64,000 bases of DNA from Elymus sibiricus (taxonomy: Eukaryota > Streptophyta > Magnoliopsida > Poales > Poaceae). Position 1 is the first letter of the stretch. Every line of letters starts with the position of its first letter. Shown piece after piece: positions 9,925 to 23,800 of this stretch. The notes below the pieces were generated by a model, which saw only the letters and a program-made list of their open reading frames with translations, had not been told where the DNA came from and searched no databases. The stretch lies in NCBI GenBank assembly GCA_039707655.1, contig CM077668.1, positions 65,365,086 to 65,429,085 of the forward strand, written 5' to 3'. Position numbers and translations under genes: made by a program.

Positions 9925-12226
9925 GTGCCCTCAAAGTTGCCAGCATAGTCATGCCCATGATCAGGAAAACAGAACCATCATGCAACACTTGAGCTAGTCT
10001 TAGAGGCCAGACTAGGAATACATTTTACCATTTATTATTCCACACGTGCATAGGAGTCTTCCTCCGAGCCTCGTGGTTATTGTAGACTCGAGAACCATAG
10101 CAGTTATAGCACGGAATATAAACTTAATTACGAACATGGGGATAAATAATAACATTTATTATTGCCTCTAGGGCATATCTCCTATAGACTCCCACTTGCA
10201 CTAGAGTCAATAATCTAGTCAATGCTAAAACACTTTACACATATGGCATACCTGTGTAAAATATGCTTCGCTTGTGGTATAGCCTGATGTCCAACGGATC
10301 TGACAACTTCAGTTCCGTGTGTATCTTTGCATCTCCTCACGTTTTCACGCTTTCACAAAATTCATATTTTGTGTGGACTTGGCTTTGTATATATGTGAAT
10401 CATAGGTCAAACCTTGATTCCTCAAACCGAGCTATGGAGCAACTATCTACAATAGTTTCCCATTGACCAAAGCCATCTTGGAACCATACTAAGTTCATGA
10501 ATGAACTATATGATTCAACATCTTCTTTGTCGCTTCCAAAGCGTCAACATACTTAGACTTTGTTATAGAATTCGCCACAGTAACTTGTTTAGAACAATTC
10601 CAACTTACTGTGTCACCATATCGTGTATTACACAAAACCCTTAACTTAAATCGAAAATCGCATGGAGCATTGATGAAGACCGTATCAATGTAATTACTTA
10701 CAACGAGAATTTCATAATCTCTGCTTGCGAGAAAACATATCATTAGTGCTACTTTAGTACTCAATGACATTTTTCACTGTTGTCCCATGATCAGTACTTT
10801 GATCACTTTGGTATCTATACTCGCAATAGCTTGGGAGTATCGGACATATCTGGTTGTTTTACATACCATGGAATACATGATTAATCCAAACATAAGAATG
10901 TGTGGAATCTCCATCATGTATTTTGCTCATCAGTGTTTTGGGACACCGAGTCTTGCAAAAACTCTTTCCATGTGACTTCGGCAAGAATCACTCCTTGGCG
11001 TTTTAATGCTAAACTGTTTTAGCATCTTGACAATATGTATTTTTTTTGGCTTAGCCCTATTAGGCAATTCTATTTCGCAGATAATTATGCCTAATATCAA
11101 GGCTACCCAGCCCAAGTACTTCATCGTAAAACTATTTTTCAATGAAGTCCTAATTCGTGTCAAGAAATTTATATTATTTCCAATTAACAATGTGTCAAGC
11201 ACACAAGGTTTTTAGAAATATTATTATGCTCCCACTTACTTTCTTGTAACCACAAGCATATTCGTTATTCATTGATGAAATCAAACTCTTTTGACTATTT
11301 CATCAAAAACAAAGATTCCAACTCCATTTTGCTCTCTTCTGTCCATTGCTAGAACTCTGAAGTTTGCATACCCACTAGCATCCTCTGGACTGACAAAACA
11401 CCTTGGACTGTATCACATGCAAGTCCTAGGTAGCATTTCCATTTTATGGAAATCCTTTTGGCATCCATGTTACATATCTCATGATTGAAATATGTATCAA
11501 TTGCTAGTTTAACCCGAACCGACTTTAAGCATCGCTACAGAGAGACAGTCTCGCCGTAGTCAATTCCTTGAATTTGTTATAAGCAACAAGTCGAGCTTTA
11601 TGGATAAAACATTTTTATCCGTATCAGTTTATAGTTGCATAAATATTCGTTAGAGTCTAAGTCTTCCAAAAGGTGTATCAAGATTTTAATCTCGAATCAT
11701 TTATATGGAAACTATCTCGGATTGTATTGGCATTTAGCCAATTCCAGAGTCAGGGCCCATCAACGCTTCCTTGTGTATCGTAGGTATACTATTGTCTAAC
11801 AACAATATCTCGTTTGCGCACCTGAGAGATTTGCACGAGTTTTGGCTACGTGGTTCAGCTGCAAGTTCGACCGAAGTCCATACATCTCATGTAGAGGCTT
11901 CCGTATCAGTCGCAGTAGGAAACTCTGGAATCACTTCCAAGGTTTCTTTCCTTTGATCTGATGATGAAGATACTGTTATCTCGTCGAGTTGCACTGTCCT
12001 CCCACTCACCTTTTTGCAAGAACTATTTTCTTCAAAATCATACCGCTCTTTGTGGCAAACATTTTGCCTCGGTATAGTGATGGAGGAATACCCAATAAAT
12101 TAGGATAACCTACAAAGTAGCACTTGTCTGATTTGGAATAGGTTTGTAAATATTTTACACAAGCCCCATACTCCAAATGTTAAGAAAAGACAAAACATGG
12201 TTGGGCGTACCATACCATGGCGTCAT

Positions 12227-13968
12227 TGTTGGGGAACGTTGCATGGAAAACAAAAAAAATTCTACGCACACGCAAGATCTATCCATGGAGATGCATAGCT
12301 ACGAGAGGGGGAGTGTGTCTACGTACCCTCGTAGACCGTAAGCGGAAGCGTTAGAACACCGCGGTTGATGTCGTCGAACAACTTCACGATCCAACCGATC
12401 GAGTACCGAACGTACGACACCTCTGCGTTCAGCACACGTTCAGCTCGGTGACGTCCTCGACTTCTTGATCCAGCAAGACGGCGAGGTAGTGGATGAGTTC
12501 CGGCAGCACGACGGCGTGGTGACGGTGATGGTGATGCTATCTCCGCAGGGCTTCGCCCAAGCACTGCGAAAATATGACCGAGGGACGGAACTGTGGAGGG
12601 GGGCGCCGCACACGGCTAAGACAATGTTGTGTCCTCTTTGGGGCACCCCCTCTCCTCTATTTATATATGTGTAGGGGCTTGGAGTAGAAGGAATAGTGCC
12701 ACGTGAACAGTAACCGTGAATAGTACACACGTGGACTTGTACTCCAAAGTCCAATCCTATTCCTACTACGACTCTCCCTTTTTCCTTCCCTAGCTGCATG
12801 GGCTTTTGAGGACTTGGTGCGCCTGGCCCAATAAGGCCAGGGCGCCTCCCCTTAGCCCATGCCAGCCCTTGGGATGTGGTGGACCTACTTGTGGAGTTCC
12901 GGACCCCTCCGGAATCCTCCGGAACCTTCTGGAAGCTTCCCGGTACAATACCGAAAAAACTGCACCTTTTTTCGGAACCCAAAATATGACTTCCCATATA
13001 TAAATCTTTACCTCTCGACCATTCCGAGACTCCTCGTGATGTCCGGGATCTCATCCGGGACTCCGAACAATATTCGGTTACCAATTCACATAACTCATAT
13101 AACACTATATCGTCAACGAACGTTAAGCGTGCGGACCCTACGGGTTCGGGAATGATGTAGACATGACTGAGACGCCTCTCCGGTCAATAACCAATAGCAG
13201 AACCTGGATGCTCATATTGGTTCCAACATATTCCACGAAGATCTTATCGGTCGAACCGCAATGACAACATACGTAATTCCCTTTGTCCGTCGGTATGTTA
13301 CTTGCCCGAGATTCGATCGTCGGTATCTCCATACGTAGTTCAATCTCGTTACCGGCAAGTCTCTTTACTCGTTCCGTAATACACCATCCCGTAACTAACT
13401 CCTTAGTCACTTTGCTTGCAAGCTTCTTATGATGTGCATTACCGAGAGGGCCCAGAGATACCTCTCCGAAACACGGAGTGACAAATCCCAGTCTCGATCC
13501 ATGCCAACTCAACGGACACCTTCGGAGATACCTGTAGAGCATCTTTATGATCACCCAGTTACGTTGTGACATTTGATAGCACACAAGGTATTCCTCCGGT
13601 ATCCGGGAGTTGCATGATCTCATGGTCTGAGGAACATGTATTTGACATTCAAGAAAGCAGTAGCAATAAACAGAACGATCATATGCTAAGCTAACGGATG
13701 GGTCTTGTCCATCACATCATTCTCCTAATGATGTGATCCCGTTATCAAATGACAACTCATGTCCATGGTTAGGAAACCTTAACCATCTTTGATCAACGAG
13801 CTAGTCTAGTAGAGGCTCACTAGGGACACGGTATTTGTTTATGTATTCACACATGTATTTAAGTTTCCGGTCAATACAATTCTAGCATGAATAATAAACC
13901 TTTATCATGAACAAGGAAATATAAAATAATAACAACTTTATTATTGCCTCTAGGGCATATTTCCATCA
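12227..13968 (-). mobile_element. Angela-type solo LTR 2
   Basis: 1742 bp, read on minus from TGATGGAAATATGCCC to CAACGTTCCCCAACA. Target duplication GTCAT is at 12222-12226 and 13969-13973. The empty site is seen in element B near 47588 (GGCGTCATTTGAACAG). It belongs to the same LTR subtype as solo 1 (TGATGG start) but in opposite orientation. The CACGTG array is reduced to two intact copies (12700-12705 and 12728-12733). The apparent 221-residue frame at 12440-13105 is LTR sequence. Confidence 0.94.
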
Positions 13969-14645
13969 GTCATTTCAACAGATCTGATGGCGCTCTATTC
14001 AGTGTAAAATCCGTAGTCTCTAAAGCATTACTTTAAAAGGGTTAATGGCAAATTGATTTATGTCATCTTTGATCTTTCCATGTCATAAATGGATTGAATA
14101 CATCTTCACAGACATTCCACTCACAGTGGTGTTCCGGGAGGTGTAAGTTATGAAACTCTTTTCACAACTCATTAGACATTCGCTAAACTTGTAACTCAAA
14201 TATTCCTTTCCGCAATCAAATTGCAGAAACATAATTTTCTTGTTACAATAATTTCTACTTCATTTTGAAACCTTTTGAATGATTTCAAAAGATTCAGACT
14301 AATGTCTCATAAAGTAGATATCCATATATCTACTTTAGTCATTTCTGAAGATAGATTAATCCACTACTAGCAACACCATTTATCGGACTACACACATCAA
14401 AATGTATGATCACCAATAAGTTTGTTGCTCGTTCCTTATGGCCTGTGAACGGTATTTCAGTCACTTCACTTTTCGGATGAAAGTTGCAAGTGTCAGATGA
14501 TTCATAATCAAATGACTTCAAAATCCATCATTATGGAATTTTTCCATGCGGGTTTCTCCAATGTGACCAAATGTAGTGCCACACATATGTGGTATTCTTT
14601 TAGTCTTGCGACATTTAGCGTCAGTGTTATGGATGTATCATATTA

Positions 14646-15008
14646 CCATCAATATTCATAACATACATCCCATCCATGATGTAAGCATGGCCCTTATGTT
14701 ATTCATGATACCGAACAACAATTGTTCTTTTATGAACAACCCTCTTGCAACAAACATTGTGCAATGAGCTAGAGTGTATAAAACTCTAAAATGAACTATG
14801 AAAGTAAACACAGAGGTAATATATTATTATCAATATTCATAACATACATCTCATTCATAATGAAAGTATGACCCTTATGTTTATTCATAACACCGAACAT
14901 CAAAAGTTCTCTTATGAACAACCTTCTTGCAAGATACCTTATGCAATGGGCTAGAGTGTATGAAACTCCAAAAATGAATTATGAAAATAAATACATAGGT
15001 AATACACC
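14646..15008 (-). repeat. Tandem duplication in the internal region of A
   Basis: Two adjacent copies of about 181 bp, each with ATCAATATTCATAACATACAT, a TTATGAACAAC motif and an ATGCAATG(A/G)GCTAGAGTGTAT motif. The same duplication is present in element B at about 48268-48630. Confidence 0.75.
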
Positions 15009-18000
15009 GATGGAAGGTATAGTAACATTTACTATGTTCGCAGCGCGTATCTGAACCTCACTCCGGCAAGTCTTTTAGGCCATAGTAGTTCTTGCATCGA
15101 GTCGCAACAGAATGCAATCGAGCGGGTATCTCTGTAATCAACTCACAATACCCAAGAATCAGTGATTAACATGTCTAATCATAATTCTCAAGAACTATTT
15201 CTTTTGACCAGCCTTCCATACATCAATAACTTGTATGACTTTCATACATGAGCTGGACATTCCAGTCTTCTTTCTTTTTGCCTTTATACTTCTAACAGTT
15301 TAACTTTTAGTATTTCTCCTACTCTCAGAAGAAGCACCCAACTTAAGAGTGGCGTTAGCCCCGGACTTTCTAGGCGTGTAAGTCATACTAACACCCTTTG
15401 AACATTTCCTTTCTCTTTAAGTTGTTGTTTTATTTCATTACATGACAGGCGTTCTTCTGGATCCCTCTCTGTATAAGTCTAATGCATAGTAAGCACTTTT
15501 ACTAATAGTTTGCAAAACAAACATTGCTTTGGATATCCCATATCTTCAAGCCTTTGTATCTGAAACTAATTTTCAGTTCCATGAATATCACATAGCTATC
15601 CCAAACTTTTGAAGTTCGGGTCTCATGGAAGCAAACATATTGCACTTGACCGTAACAGAATTCTAGCTTTTGGATCGAAGGACGAGAGTCACATCATCCA
15701 TAGCATTAGCGGGAGAATACCAAAAGCATGCGATAGGACAAAGTCCTTCTCGGCACTCTTGAGGACAATCCTCACATTACGTTACCAACCGTAAAGTTTT
15801 AATCAGATAAGTAACAGCTTATTCAATTTTAATAGGGAAGGGGGAAACGCGAGCCATTATTTTATAACTATTATGCAATTTACACTTAGACAATGTCCAT
15901 AATTAATTGCACTAAGAATTAAAAGAATTAATTCTAAAGTGCGCTCCCACTCAAATCAATATCTCTCATAATTGATTGTGAGTGATACAAGACCCGTATT
16001 ACAATTCAACGCCAAGGATGTATCCATCTCAAGTGACGAGAATTGCAATTGGTAGGCCAACTTGCCAATCACATCTCTATGTGACTCTTGTTCATCTTTC
16101 GATGGGCGTGTTCCGAGCTCAGGACGATCCTCCGGAACGTCAAGACAAGCAAGTGATCTCGTTGCGAGGTCTCAACTCACCCGCCTCACACTTCTCTAAT
16201 CGTTCGTACCCATGTATCCATGTGATACCCCGAAGAGATAGGTGCCGTGACGGTGCTACACTTGGGAGAACACTAACTACTTGATATTTTTGTGAGAGAT
16301 CACCCGAATAAAAAGCGAGTACCGCGCAATCAAAAGGGTGCATCATAAGGGATAAACATCTCGGGCAATTCATAATAGCATGATATGGTATAGCCCTTTC
16401 TGACGGAGAAGTCTTTATTTCTTCGTCTTTAGCATTCGCGTCGGTGTTCACCTTCGCGAAGTTTGCCACCACCTTGTCGATGCACCAGATGATATTGCTA
16501 TCTCTATAGCTAATAAAATAAGTTCATTACTTATGGTTGACACGCAGGTCATTAAAGTGACAATCATATGGCTCCAGCCATCATGCCGAATCATGACACG
16601 CAGGTCATGTTAATTTACATTATATAGTCATCTCATACATAATCAAATTATTATGAGCACTGCTATACCACATCACATGACTTCTCATGTCATCCTGCAA
16701 AACTAAGTTAGAAGCCTCTAATCGGTTTATGCAAAATTTTATTTTACGTGGCTTCTAAGGTTTCAACCAAACCGCAACTACCAACGTTTATCATCAAGTA
16801 TGATTATTCAAGTCGCTAGATTAACTTTGCGGGGTGTATGAAACACGCGATAATAAAATCTCAAGCCCCATACTGAACTTCGTCATATGCATGACCCCCG
16901 TGCAGATCATATCTGCATTGCCCTTTTGTCTGCGAAATTTCATCTTTCTTTTAACTATGGTGGAATTCAACGAACTGTTAGCACTTCGTTGATCAATCAG
17001 GATCGCGGATTGCCAGAATTTTGAAACTCCACCATGCCGTTATCAAGATCAGAAATACGCAAATTCCAGGGAAGCAACAGGAACATCGGGTAATAGATTT
17101 CATCTGCTACCCGCATAAATAATTTTCAGCAATAGATCTCATCTACTACAAAATTATATTATGCAACACCCATACATGTCTATGTATTCTAGATCGTAAC
17201 CTGCATCTACGCATAGCAGGGCTCATGATGCCACTGTTGTGGAACGTAGCAGAAAACAAAAATTTCCGGTACAACGAGCATGCCCAGGAACACTATGGAG
17301 ATGCATACAAGGTTTGGATCTGATCGTTACCGACTCATAGCGCAGCGGAAGTAGAGTCGATGTAGATTGTCGGTGCAGATCCCCGCAGCTAGGATTTACA
17401 ACCTCCCAACCGCAAGGATTTACTCCCTCGTCAGCCCCTCGGACAGCCCTTCGGGAGGCGGTCGAACAGTCCCCCGGACGGTGTCACGGACAGCCCTTCG
17501 GGAGGCATTCATAGAAACTCGGACGGTCACTCGGACAGCCCTTCGGGAGGTACTTTCGAACAACCCCTCGGGCAAAAAAGATCGAACATACGACCTCTCT
17601 ACGGGGTTGCACACATACGGTGTCATCTATCCGGCAGGGCTTCGCCGTCCAGAACTAGTTCCCACCGGAACCCAGACAGGCTTTCGACTCTACGAAACTA
17701 TTTCGCGGGGAGGGAGAGAGAAGGCCAGATCATGCATGGCATTTGTATGTGAGAAAGAGTAAGTGTGGAGAGTGCCTCTCCACCTCTATTTATAGGAAAA
17801 CCCAAGGGGTAGGGTGGCTCTCATCCATCCATGTCATCCCCAAAATATTTTGGGACAAAGCCCAAAAAGGTGGCTTTTCATAAAGTAACCATAAAGTGCT
17901 TTTCACTATTCATGGAAACATTTTTCCGCGACCGTTAAATCCGAAAATATTTTTGTAGGTCTTAGAACATTTCCAGTACCCACTAAAATAATTTTGGAAG

Positions 18001-19137
18001 CGTTCCAAAACAATTCCGGATTAGTGATTTTCATCTGCGAAAAGCAACCAAAGCGGTTCCGGCAGCTCCGTAACATTTCCGGGTTTTTTCTCCGGAAAAA
18101 CCCTAGAATTTCCCAGAACAATTCTATCACCCTCCAAAAATTTCCAGGCGTGTGCCGAAACCAATTTGACTTAATGGTATACCCCGAAACAACTTTTCAG
18201 TTTTACCGAAACTATTCCGGTGTTCTCTCTCCGGAACTCTTTCGTTATCTCCGAAACTTTGCCGGTGACTTTCTCTCAGACTCCCTGTCTAGTATTCGGC
18301 AGATAGATGACCCTTAAGCATGTGACCCTATAGGTTTGGTGAATCATAGACATGACCGGAACACTTTCCGATCAATGATCAACATCAGAGCCGTGGACAC
18401 CCATATTGACCCCTATACCCACACGAATAAATATTCGAGTGAACCTCCAGTTGCCGTGTGCTATTCCTGTTGCTTCGCGATATGTTACAAACATCCGAGG
18501 TGAGACTTATCAGCATCCCCGTGGATCAACAACTTGTCTACTATGCCAGTTACCTCGTTACCGGTTTTGTTCTCTTTTCTCGTTCCCGTGTTCCGGCATC
18601 CCCGTGATTAAATCACAATGTGTCTGGCCAGACGATGATGGATACTGTAACACCGAGAGGTCCAGAGATATCTCTTCATCGTCGGAGGAGCAAATCCCAA
18701 TCTTGAGCTATCAAGTTACTTGTCATACTTTTCCATGAACCCGTAAGCCGCCGTAATAGCCATCCATTTACGGATGACGTTTAACAAACCCCAAAGTTCA
18801 TGAATCAAGTATGAAGAAACTTGATACTCTGATAGTCTAAGGAATTATGCAAACTTAAACTTTCTCTGTGTTATTAACCATTAACTTGTGACGAATGTAT
18901 CTCATAGCATAATATCAATTCGGGTCGATTCAACACAAGTGTTCTTCTAACAATGTGCCCTCAAAGTTGCCAGCATAGTCATGCCCATGATCAGGAAAAC
19001 AGAACCATCATGCAACACTTGAGCTAGTCTTAGAGGCCAGACTAGGAATACATTTTACCGTTTATTATTCCACACGTGCATATGAGTCTTCCTCCGAGCC
19101 CCGTGGTTATTGTAGACTCGAGAACCATAGCAGTTAT

Positions 19138-19721
19138 TGTTGGAATTATGTGTCCCGCAACTATATTCAAATTACTAGAAATTACTAATATTTGGAATAC
19201 CTCGTTATGGAATTATACATGTATTTATGCATGGAATTAATCTACATGATTATGATGGAATTATCACTTGTTGGAACATACTTAAGTTTTATGCTTAAGG
19301 AAGCTGGTCGATTATCAGTGAAATACAATATACTATTTATATTGGAAAGACTACCCGGGTACACTGATGATTGGAAGGAGCTAGATCGTATAGTTAGATT
19401 ACAGCCCTAATGTTGATCTACATAATTAGAGGAATTTACACTCTATTATGATGCGTTGCTCACTAGCGCGTGCTTCGGGGACACGACGGGTAGAATCCGT
19501 TAACAGACAAATTTGATCGTGGTTGATAATTTGGTCTGGAGTCTATCCCGGAAAACTAGTTGAAAAGACTAGGAATCTTATCTGTGTAAGAGGTGGACTC
19601 TTTGGAAAGACAGTATAAGAAGGTCCCTACCCCCTAGCCTCAGATATGCGAATTGTGAGCGGCACCACGGATAAGCGCAGAGGAATAGGGGGTAGGCAAC
19701 AAACCCTAACAATTTCTAACA
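19138..19721 (+). repeat. 5' LTR of Copia C
   Basis: 584 bp. It is about 175 bp longer than the 3' LTR; the extra block runs from about 19266 to 19440 and lies between matching flanks, so the 3' copy most likely lost it. Confidence 0.88.
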
Positions 19722-19735
19722 TTGGTATCAGAGCA
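19722..19735 (+). other. Primer binding site of Copia C
   Basis: TTGGTATCAGAGCA directly follows the LTR end. It matches the 3' end of plant initiator methionine tRNA, the usual primer of Copia elements. Confidence 0.85.
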
Positions 19736-20437
19736 AAGGTTCGATCCGTCGACGTCGCTCGAACCCTAATCCGATGTGCAACTCTGTCGCCGCCGCTTGT
19801 GATTGCATCCACCACACAACTCGGTCGTCGCTTCTTGGGATTGCATCCGCCGCACAACCTACCTTCGTGGCCTGCCGTTTCGCTGCTAGTCCCGATGCCT
19901 GGGATTTCCTTCTGCTGTGTTTTATGCGGGTGCTGCCTCCTGGTCCAGATCGCTGATTTTTGCATGTTCACATGGATCAAGTACAGAGGGAATCAAGACT
20001 GGTATGTATGAGTTGTATTACTACTGTATACAGGAATCAATAATGCTCTTCTACGTATGTGCGCATAGCTGCCGGTACCTTGCTTCGGAATACAGCCTAC
20101 TGGATCACCCACACGCGCCAAGCTAGCTACAAGTTGGCCCTCATCGACCTGGAGCGGAACCGGCGGCCATCCGTCGTGCCCCGTCGACCTCACGTGGAAC
20201 CCGGCGCCTACTGTGGCGCCCGTTCGTCTGTTCACTCGCCAAGTTCTCCGCGCTGATGAGGTTGTCGCTGCTATGATATCTTCACCCGACAATTCGCCAA
20301 GCTGAACGAGCTAGCTGCTCAGAAACTGCGTGTCACGCCCACGCCTGTTGCTGTTGATTGAATCTAAAAAATTATTGCTGCTCCAGTCGACTTTTTACGT
20401 CGCAAGTTCTATAGATGGAGGAAGACTAGTACGACTA
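19736..20437 (+). other. Leader / degenerate gag side of Copia C
   Basis: About 700 bp between the primer site and the insertion of element D. It is GC-richer than the rest of C, and no gag domain can be read. Several short frames overlap, none convincing. Confidence 0.4.
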
Positions 20438-20442
20438 CTCCT

Positions 20443-20844
20443 TGACAGCACTGCTGCTAGATCAGCTCGCAAGAACTCTGAAGAAAACGCGAAGTACAGA
20501 GCTCGAGAGAGGATTTTCTTGTGCAGTGTAAAACTTACTGCTTTTCTCGTTCTTCTCTTTTCTTATTTATACTTCGGTTACAGGGAACGCTAAACACCCT
20601 GAGAACCAGCTACAAACTAGGATCACGATCGAGTCGTGGCCGTTGCCATCCCAACGTCCCTCTCCCACGATCCTTCTTTCACGCCACGGCTCGCTACTGC
20701 CGCGCCATCCCACGACGGAGTCCATGGCGATCTCCTACACTCTAGGAAACTAAAACATGCGTGCCAGATCGTGAACAGGCTCACGATGCGTGGCTTTATT
20801 TCTGACGAAACTGAACCTAAAACAGCGACAGGGTTTAACTGACA
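20443..20844 (-). repeat. 3' LTR of Copia D
   Basis: 402 bp, TGACAGCACTGCTGC to GGGTTTAACTGACA on plus. Very similar to 25342-25743 (four differences seen). TG and CA ends are present. Confidence 0.93.
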
Positions 20845-20868
20845 ATCACTCCCTAACCCCTGTGCTGT

Positions 20869-23800
20869 TTACTTAACCTCAACGACGCCAATTGCTGCTC
20901 GCAGTTCCTGAAATTTGACACGCCCGAGTGCCTTCGTCAGTATATCCGCAAGCTGTCCATTAGTACCGATGAACTCGACCTCTACACGCCCATCTTGCAC
21001 GCACTCCCTGATGAAATGATACCTGATATCGATGTGCTTGCTGCGGTCATGAAAGACAGGGTTCTTGCAGAGGGAAATTGCGGACTTGTTGTCCACCTTC
21101 AGCGTGATCTTCTCAGCCTCCTTGTTCAGCAATTCGCCAAGAAGACGAGCCAGCCAGATGCCCTGGCATGCCGCCGTCGTTGCGGCGATGTACTCTGCTT
21201 CACACGAGGAGAGCGCGACCACCTTCTGCTTCGCGGACTGCCAACTGATCAAGCTTGGTCCGAGGAAGAACAGAACGCCGGTGGTGCTCTTGCGGGTGTC
21301 GATGTCGCCCGCCAGGTCGCTGTCGCTGTACCCACTCAGCGCAGCTCGTCCGTCTCCGCGAGTGTACCGGCACCCGAAGTGCCGCGTTCCGGCGACGTAC
21401 CGGAGAATTTGCTTGATGGCGGCCAGGTGCTCGCTTGTGGGAGCCTCCATGAACCGGCTCACGAAGCCTACTGAGTAGGCGATGTCGGGGCGCGTGTGCA
21501 CCAGGTACCGCAGACTGCCGACGATGCTGCGGTACTCCGTTGCATCTGTCGCCGGCGCGGTGCTCACCTTGCTGAGCTTGGACCGTGGCTGCATTGGCAC
21601 ATGGCACGGATTGCACCCAGCCATGCCGCTCTTGTCGAGGATCTTCGTGGCGTACGTAGCCTGGCTCAGCGTGATGCTGTCCGTCTCCTGCTTCACCTCG
21701 ATGCCGAGATAGAAGCTGAGCAATCCCAGATCGCTCATGCGGAAGAGCTTCTTCATCTCCTCCTTGAAGCGCGTGATCTCCAGCTTGTCGTTGCCCGTGA
21801 TGACGAGGTCGTCGACGTACACGCCGACTAGCAGCCTCGCCGTCCCCGTGCCACGCCCGTAGATGGCATGTTCAGACTCGCTTCTGCTGAAGCCGAGCGA
21901 CAACCGACAACTGTCTAGCTTGGAGTACCACGCTCGTGGTGCCTGACGTAGACCGTACAGTGCCTTGTCCAGACGCAGCACCTTGCCTTCCTGTCTAGCG
22001 ACGATGAAGCCGGGCGGCTGCACCACGTACACCTCCTCCTGCAGATCGCCGTTGAGGAAGGTGCTCTTCACGTCCATGTGATGGACTGGCCACCCTTCTT
22101 GGGCTGCGAGAGCGAGGAGCAGACGGACGGACTCGAGGCGTGCTACAGGAGCGAACACCTCCTCGAAGTCGACTCCCTGCCTCTAGACATAGCCTTTCGC
22201 GACGAGCCTCGCCTTGTACTTCTGCACGTCGCCGTTGGCATCACGTTTCAGCTTGTAGACCCACTTGAGTCCGATGGGCCGAAAACCTGCAGGCATATCA
22301 ACAAGACGCCACGTTTTGTTGTCGATGATGGACGCCATCTCCTCGTCCATGGCGCGCCTCCAGTTCGCGTCGTGCTCGGCCTCGGCGAACGAGAGTGGCT
22401 CGCCAATGACCCCGAGGTGGAGCTCTTCTTCCTCGACCATCTCGTGGTCGAGATCGTCCTCGTGCATCATCACGTAGTCCTCGTAGGACTTTGGCTGCAC
22501 GATGCCATTGCGTGATCGCGTCGTCATGGAGTGGCGAGGTTGTGGCGGAGGCTGTGCTTCCTCAGGTGACGACGCGCGTGATGCAGGTGAAGGAGCTGGA
22601 GCAGCCGATGCAGGTTCAGGTCCAGCTTGTTCCTGCAGTGAGGCAGCGTTCTGCTGCACGCTCCTTGTCGCGGCAGGGCTTGCCGCGCGTGGTGATGCGC
22701 GCGTCACCGTGTGCGTGTAGTAGTCGACGGTGAACGCGCCCGTGTCGACCACCACTCCCGGCTCCGTCCAGTTCCAGCTCGCCTGCTCATCAAACACCAC
22801 GTCCCTCGTGACGTGGATGCGCTGCCGTGCTAGATCATACACCCGATACGCGGCCGAGCCTGGCTCGTACCCGAAGAACACCATGGGTGTGCTCCGGTCA
22901 TCCAGCTTGGCGGGGTGCGGTTTCACGACCTTCACATGTACAACACACCCAAACACACGCAGGTGACTCACGTTTGGCTTGCGTCCGTGCCATACCTCGT
23001 ATGGTGTCTTGCCGTCGACACTCTTCGTTGGCGAGCGGTTCAGCAGGTACACCGCGGTGCTCACTGCCTCGCCCCAGAACCTCGCCGGCACGCCCTTGGC
23101 CTTCATGATGCTGTGTGCCGTCGCAACGATGGTCTGGTTCCGGCGTTCCACCACCCCGTTCTGCTGCGGTGAGTACGGCGCAGTGAGCTGGCGCCCCACT
23201 CCCTCATCGGCGCAGTAGGTGGCGAAGGTGATTGAGTTGAACTTGCCTCCGCGGTCCGTGCGGAGGAGGCGAAGTTTGCGTCCCGTCTCGACCTCCGCGT
23301 GCGCCTTGAAATGCTTGATCACGTTCGCCGCCTCGTCCTTGGTCCTGAGCAAGGTGAGCCACATGTAGCGGCTCTGATCGTCGACGAGGAGCAGGAAGTA
23401 GTGCTTGCCGGCGGGCGTTGCCGGCGCGATCGGCCCGCAGAGATCTCCGTGTACAAGATCAAGCAGGCCCTCGGCGCGATACTTGGCGGCTTGCGGGAAA
23501 GGCGTTCGACGTTGCTTCCCCGCCAGGCAGCTGTCGCACAGCTGCTCGACGTGCTCGATGGACGGCAGACCGTGCACCATGCCGCGGCTCGCCAGCCTGC
23601 GGAGTGCGTCGAAGTTCAGGTGTCCGTACCTGGCATGCCACCTCCATGCGTCCTCGCCGTGGCGTGCGGCGAGGCATACCGGCTGCGTGATCTCCAACGT
23701 GACCACATACAGCCTGTTCCCTGCCCGTGGCACTCGTGCCAGTAGGCGGTTCTGGCGATCCCGGAGACGAAGGAGACCGCCGTGGATGTGGACGTCGCAG

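Larger units (their letters stand above)
6430..10186 (-). repeat. 3' LTR of Copia A (left, interrupted)
   Basis: On plus it starts TGTTGTAGAACGCAGCAG and ends ATATCTCCTATA. An Angela-type solo LTR at 8155-9924 interrupts it; removing that and its duplicated GTGCC leaves 1982 bp. The part at 6630-6760 has loose repeats of ACAGCCCTTCGGGAGG, a shorter version of the 60 bp minisatellite in element B. Confidence 0.85.
10187..17234 (-). pseudogene. Decayed internal region of Copia A
   Basis: Between the LTRs of A, 5.3 kb of internal DNA remains after removing the solo LTR at 12227-13968. The only recognisable protein piece is the RNase H end at about 10495-10770 (minus), with SKYVDALEATKKMLNHIVHS resembling the Copia RNase H active-site helix. 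Reverse transcriptase, integrase, protease and gag cannot be read in any frame. The frame at 16140-16472 is shared with element B but does not resemble a known domain. The same decayed structure occurs in B, so the defects probably predate both insertions. Confidence 0.6.

Noticed and set aside
12440..13105. 221-codon minus-strand frame as a gene
   Set aside because: Entirely within an Angela-type solo LTR; a similar frame occurs in solo LTR 1.
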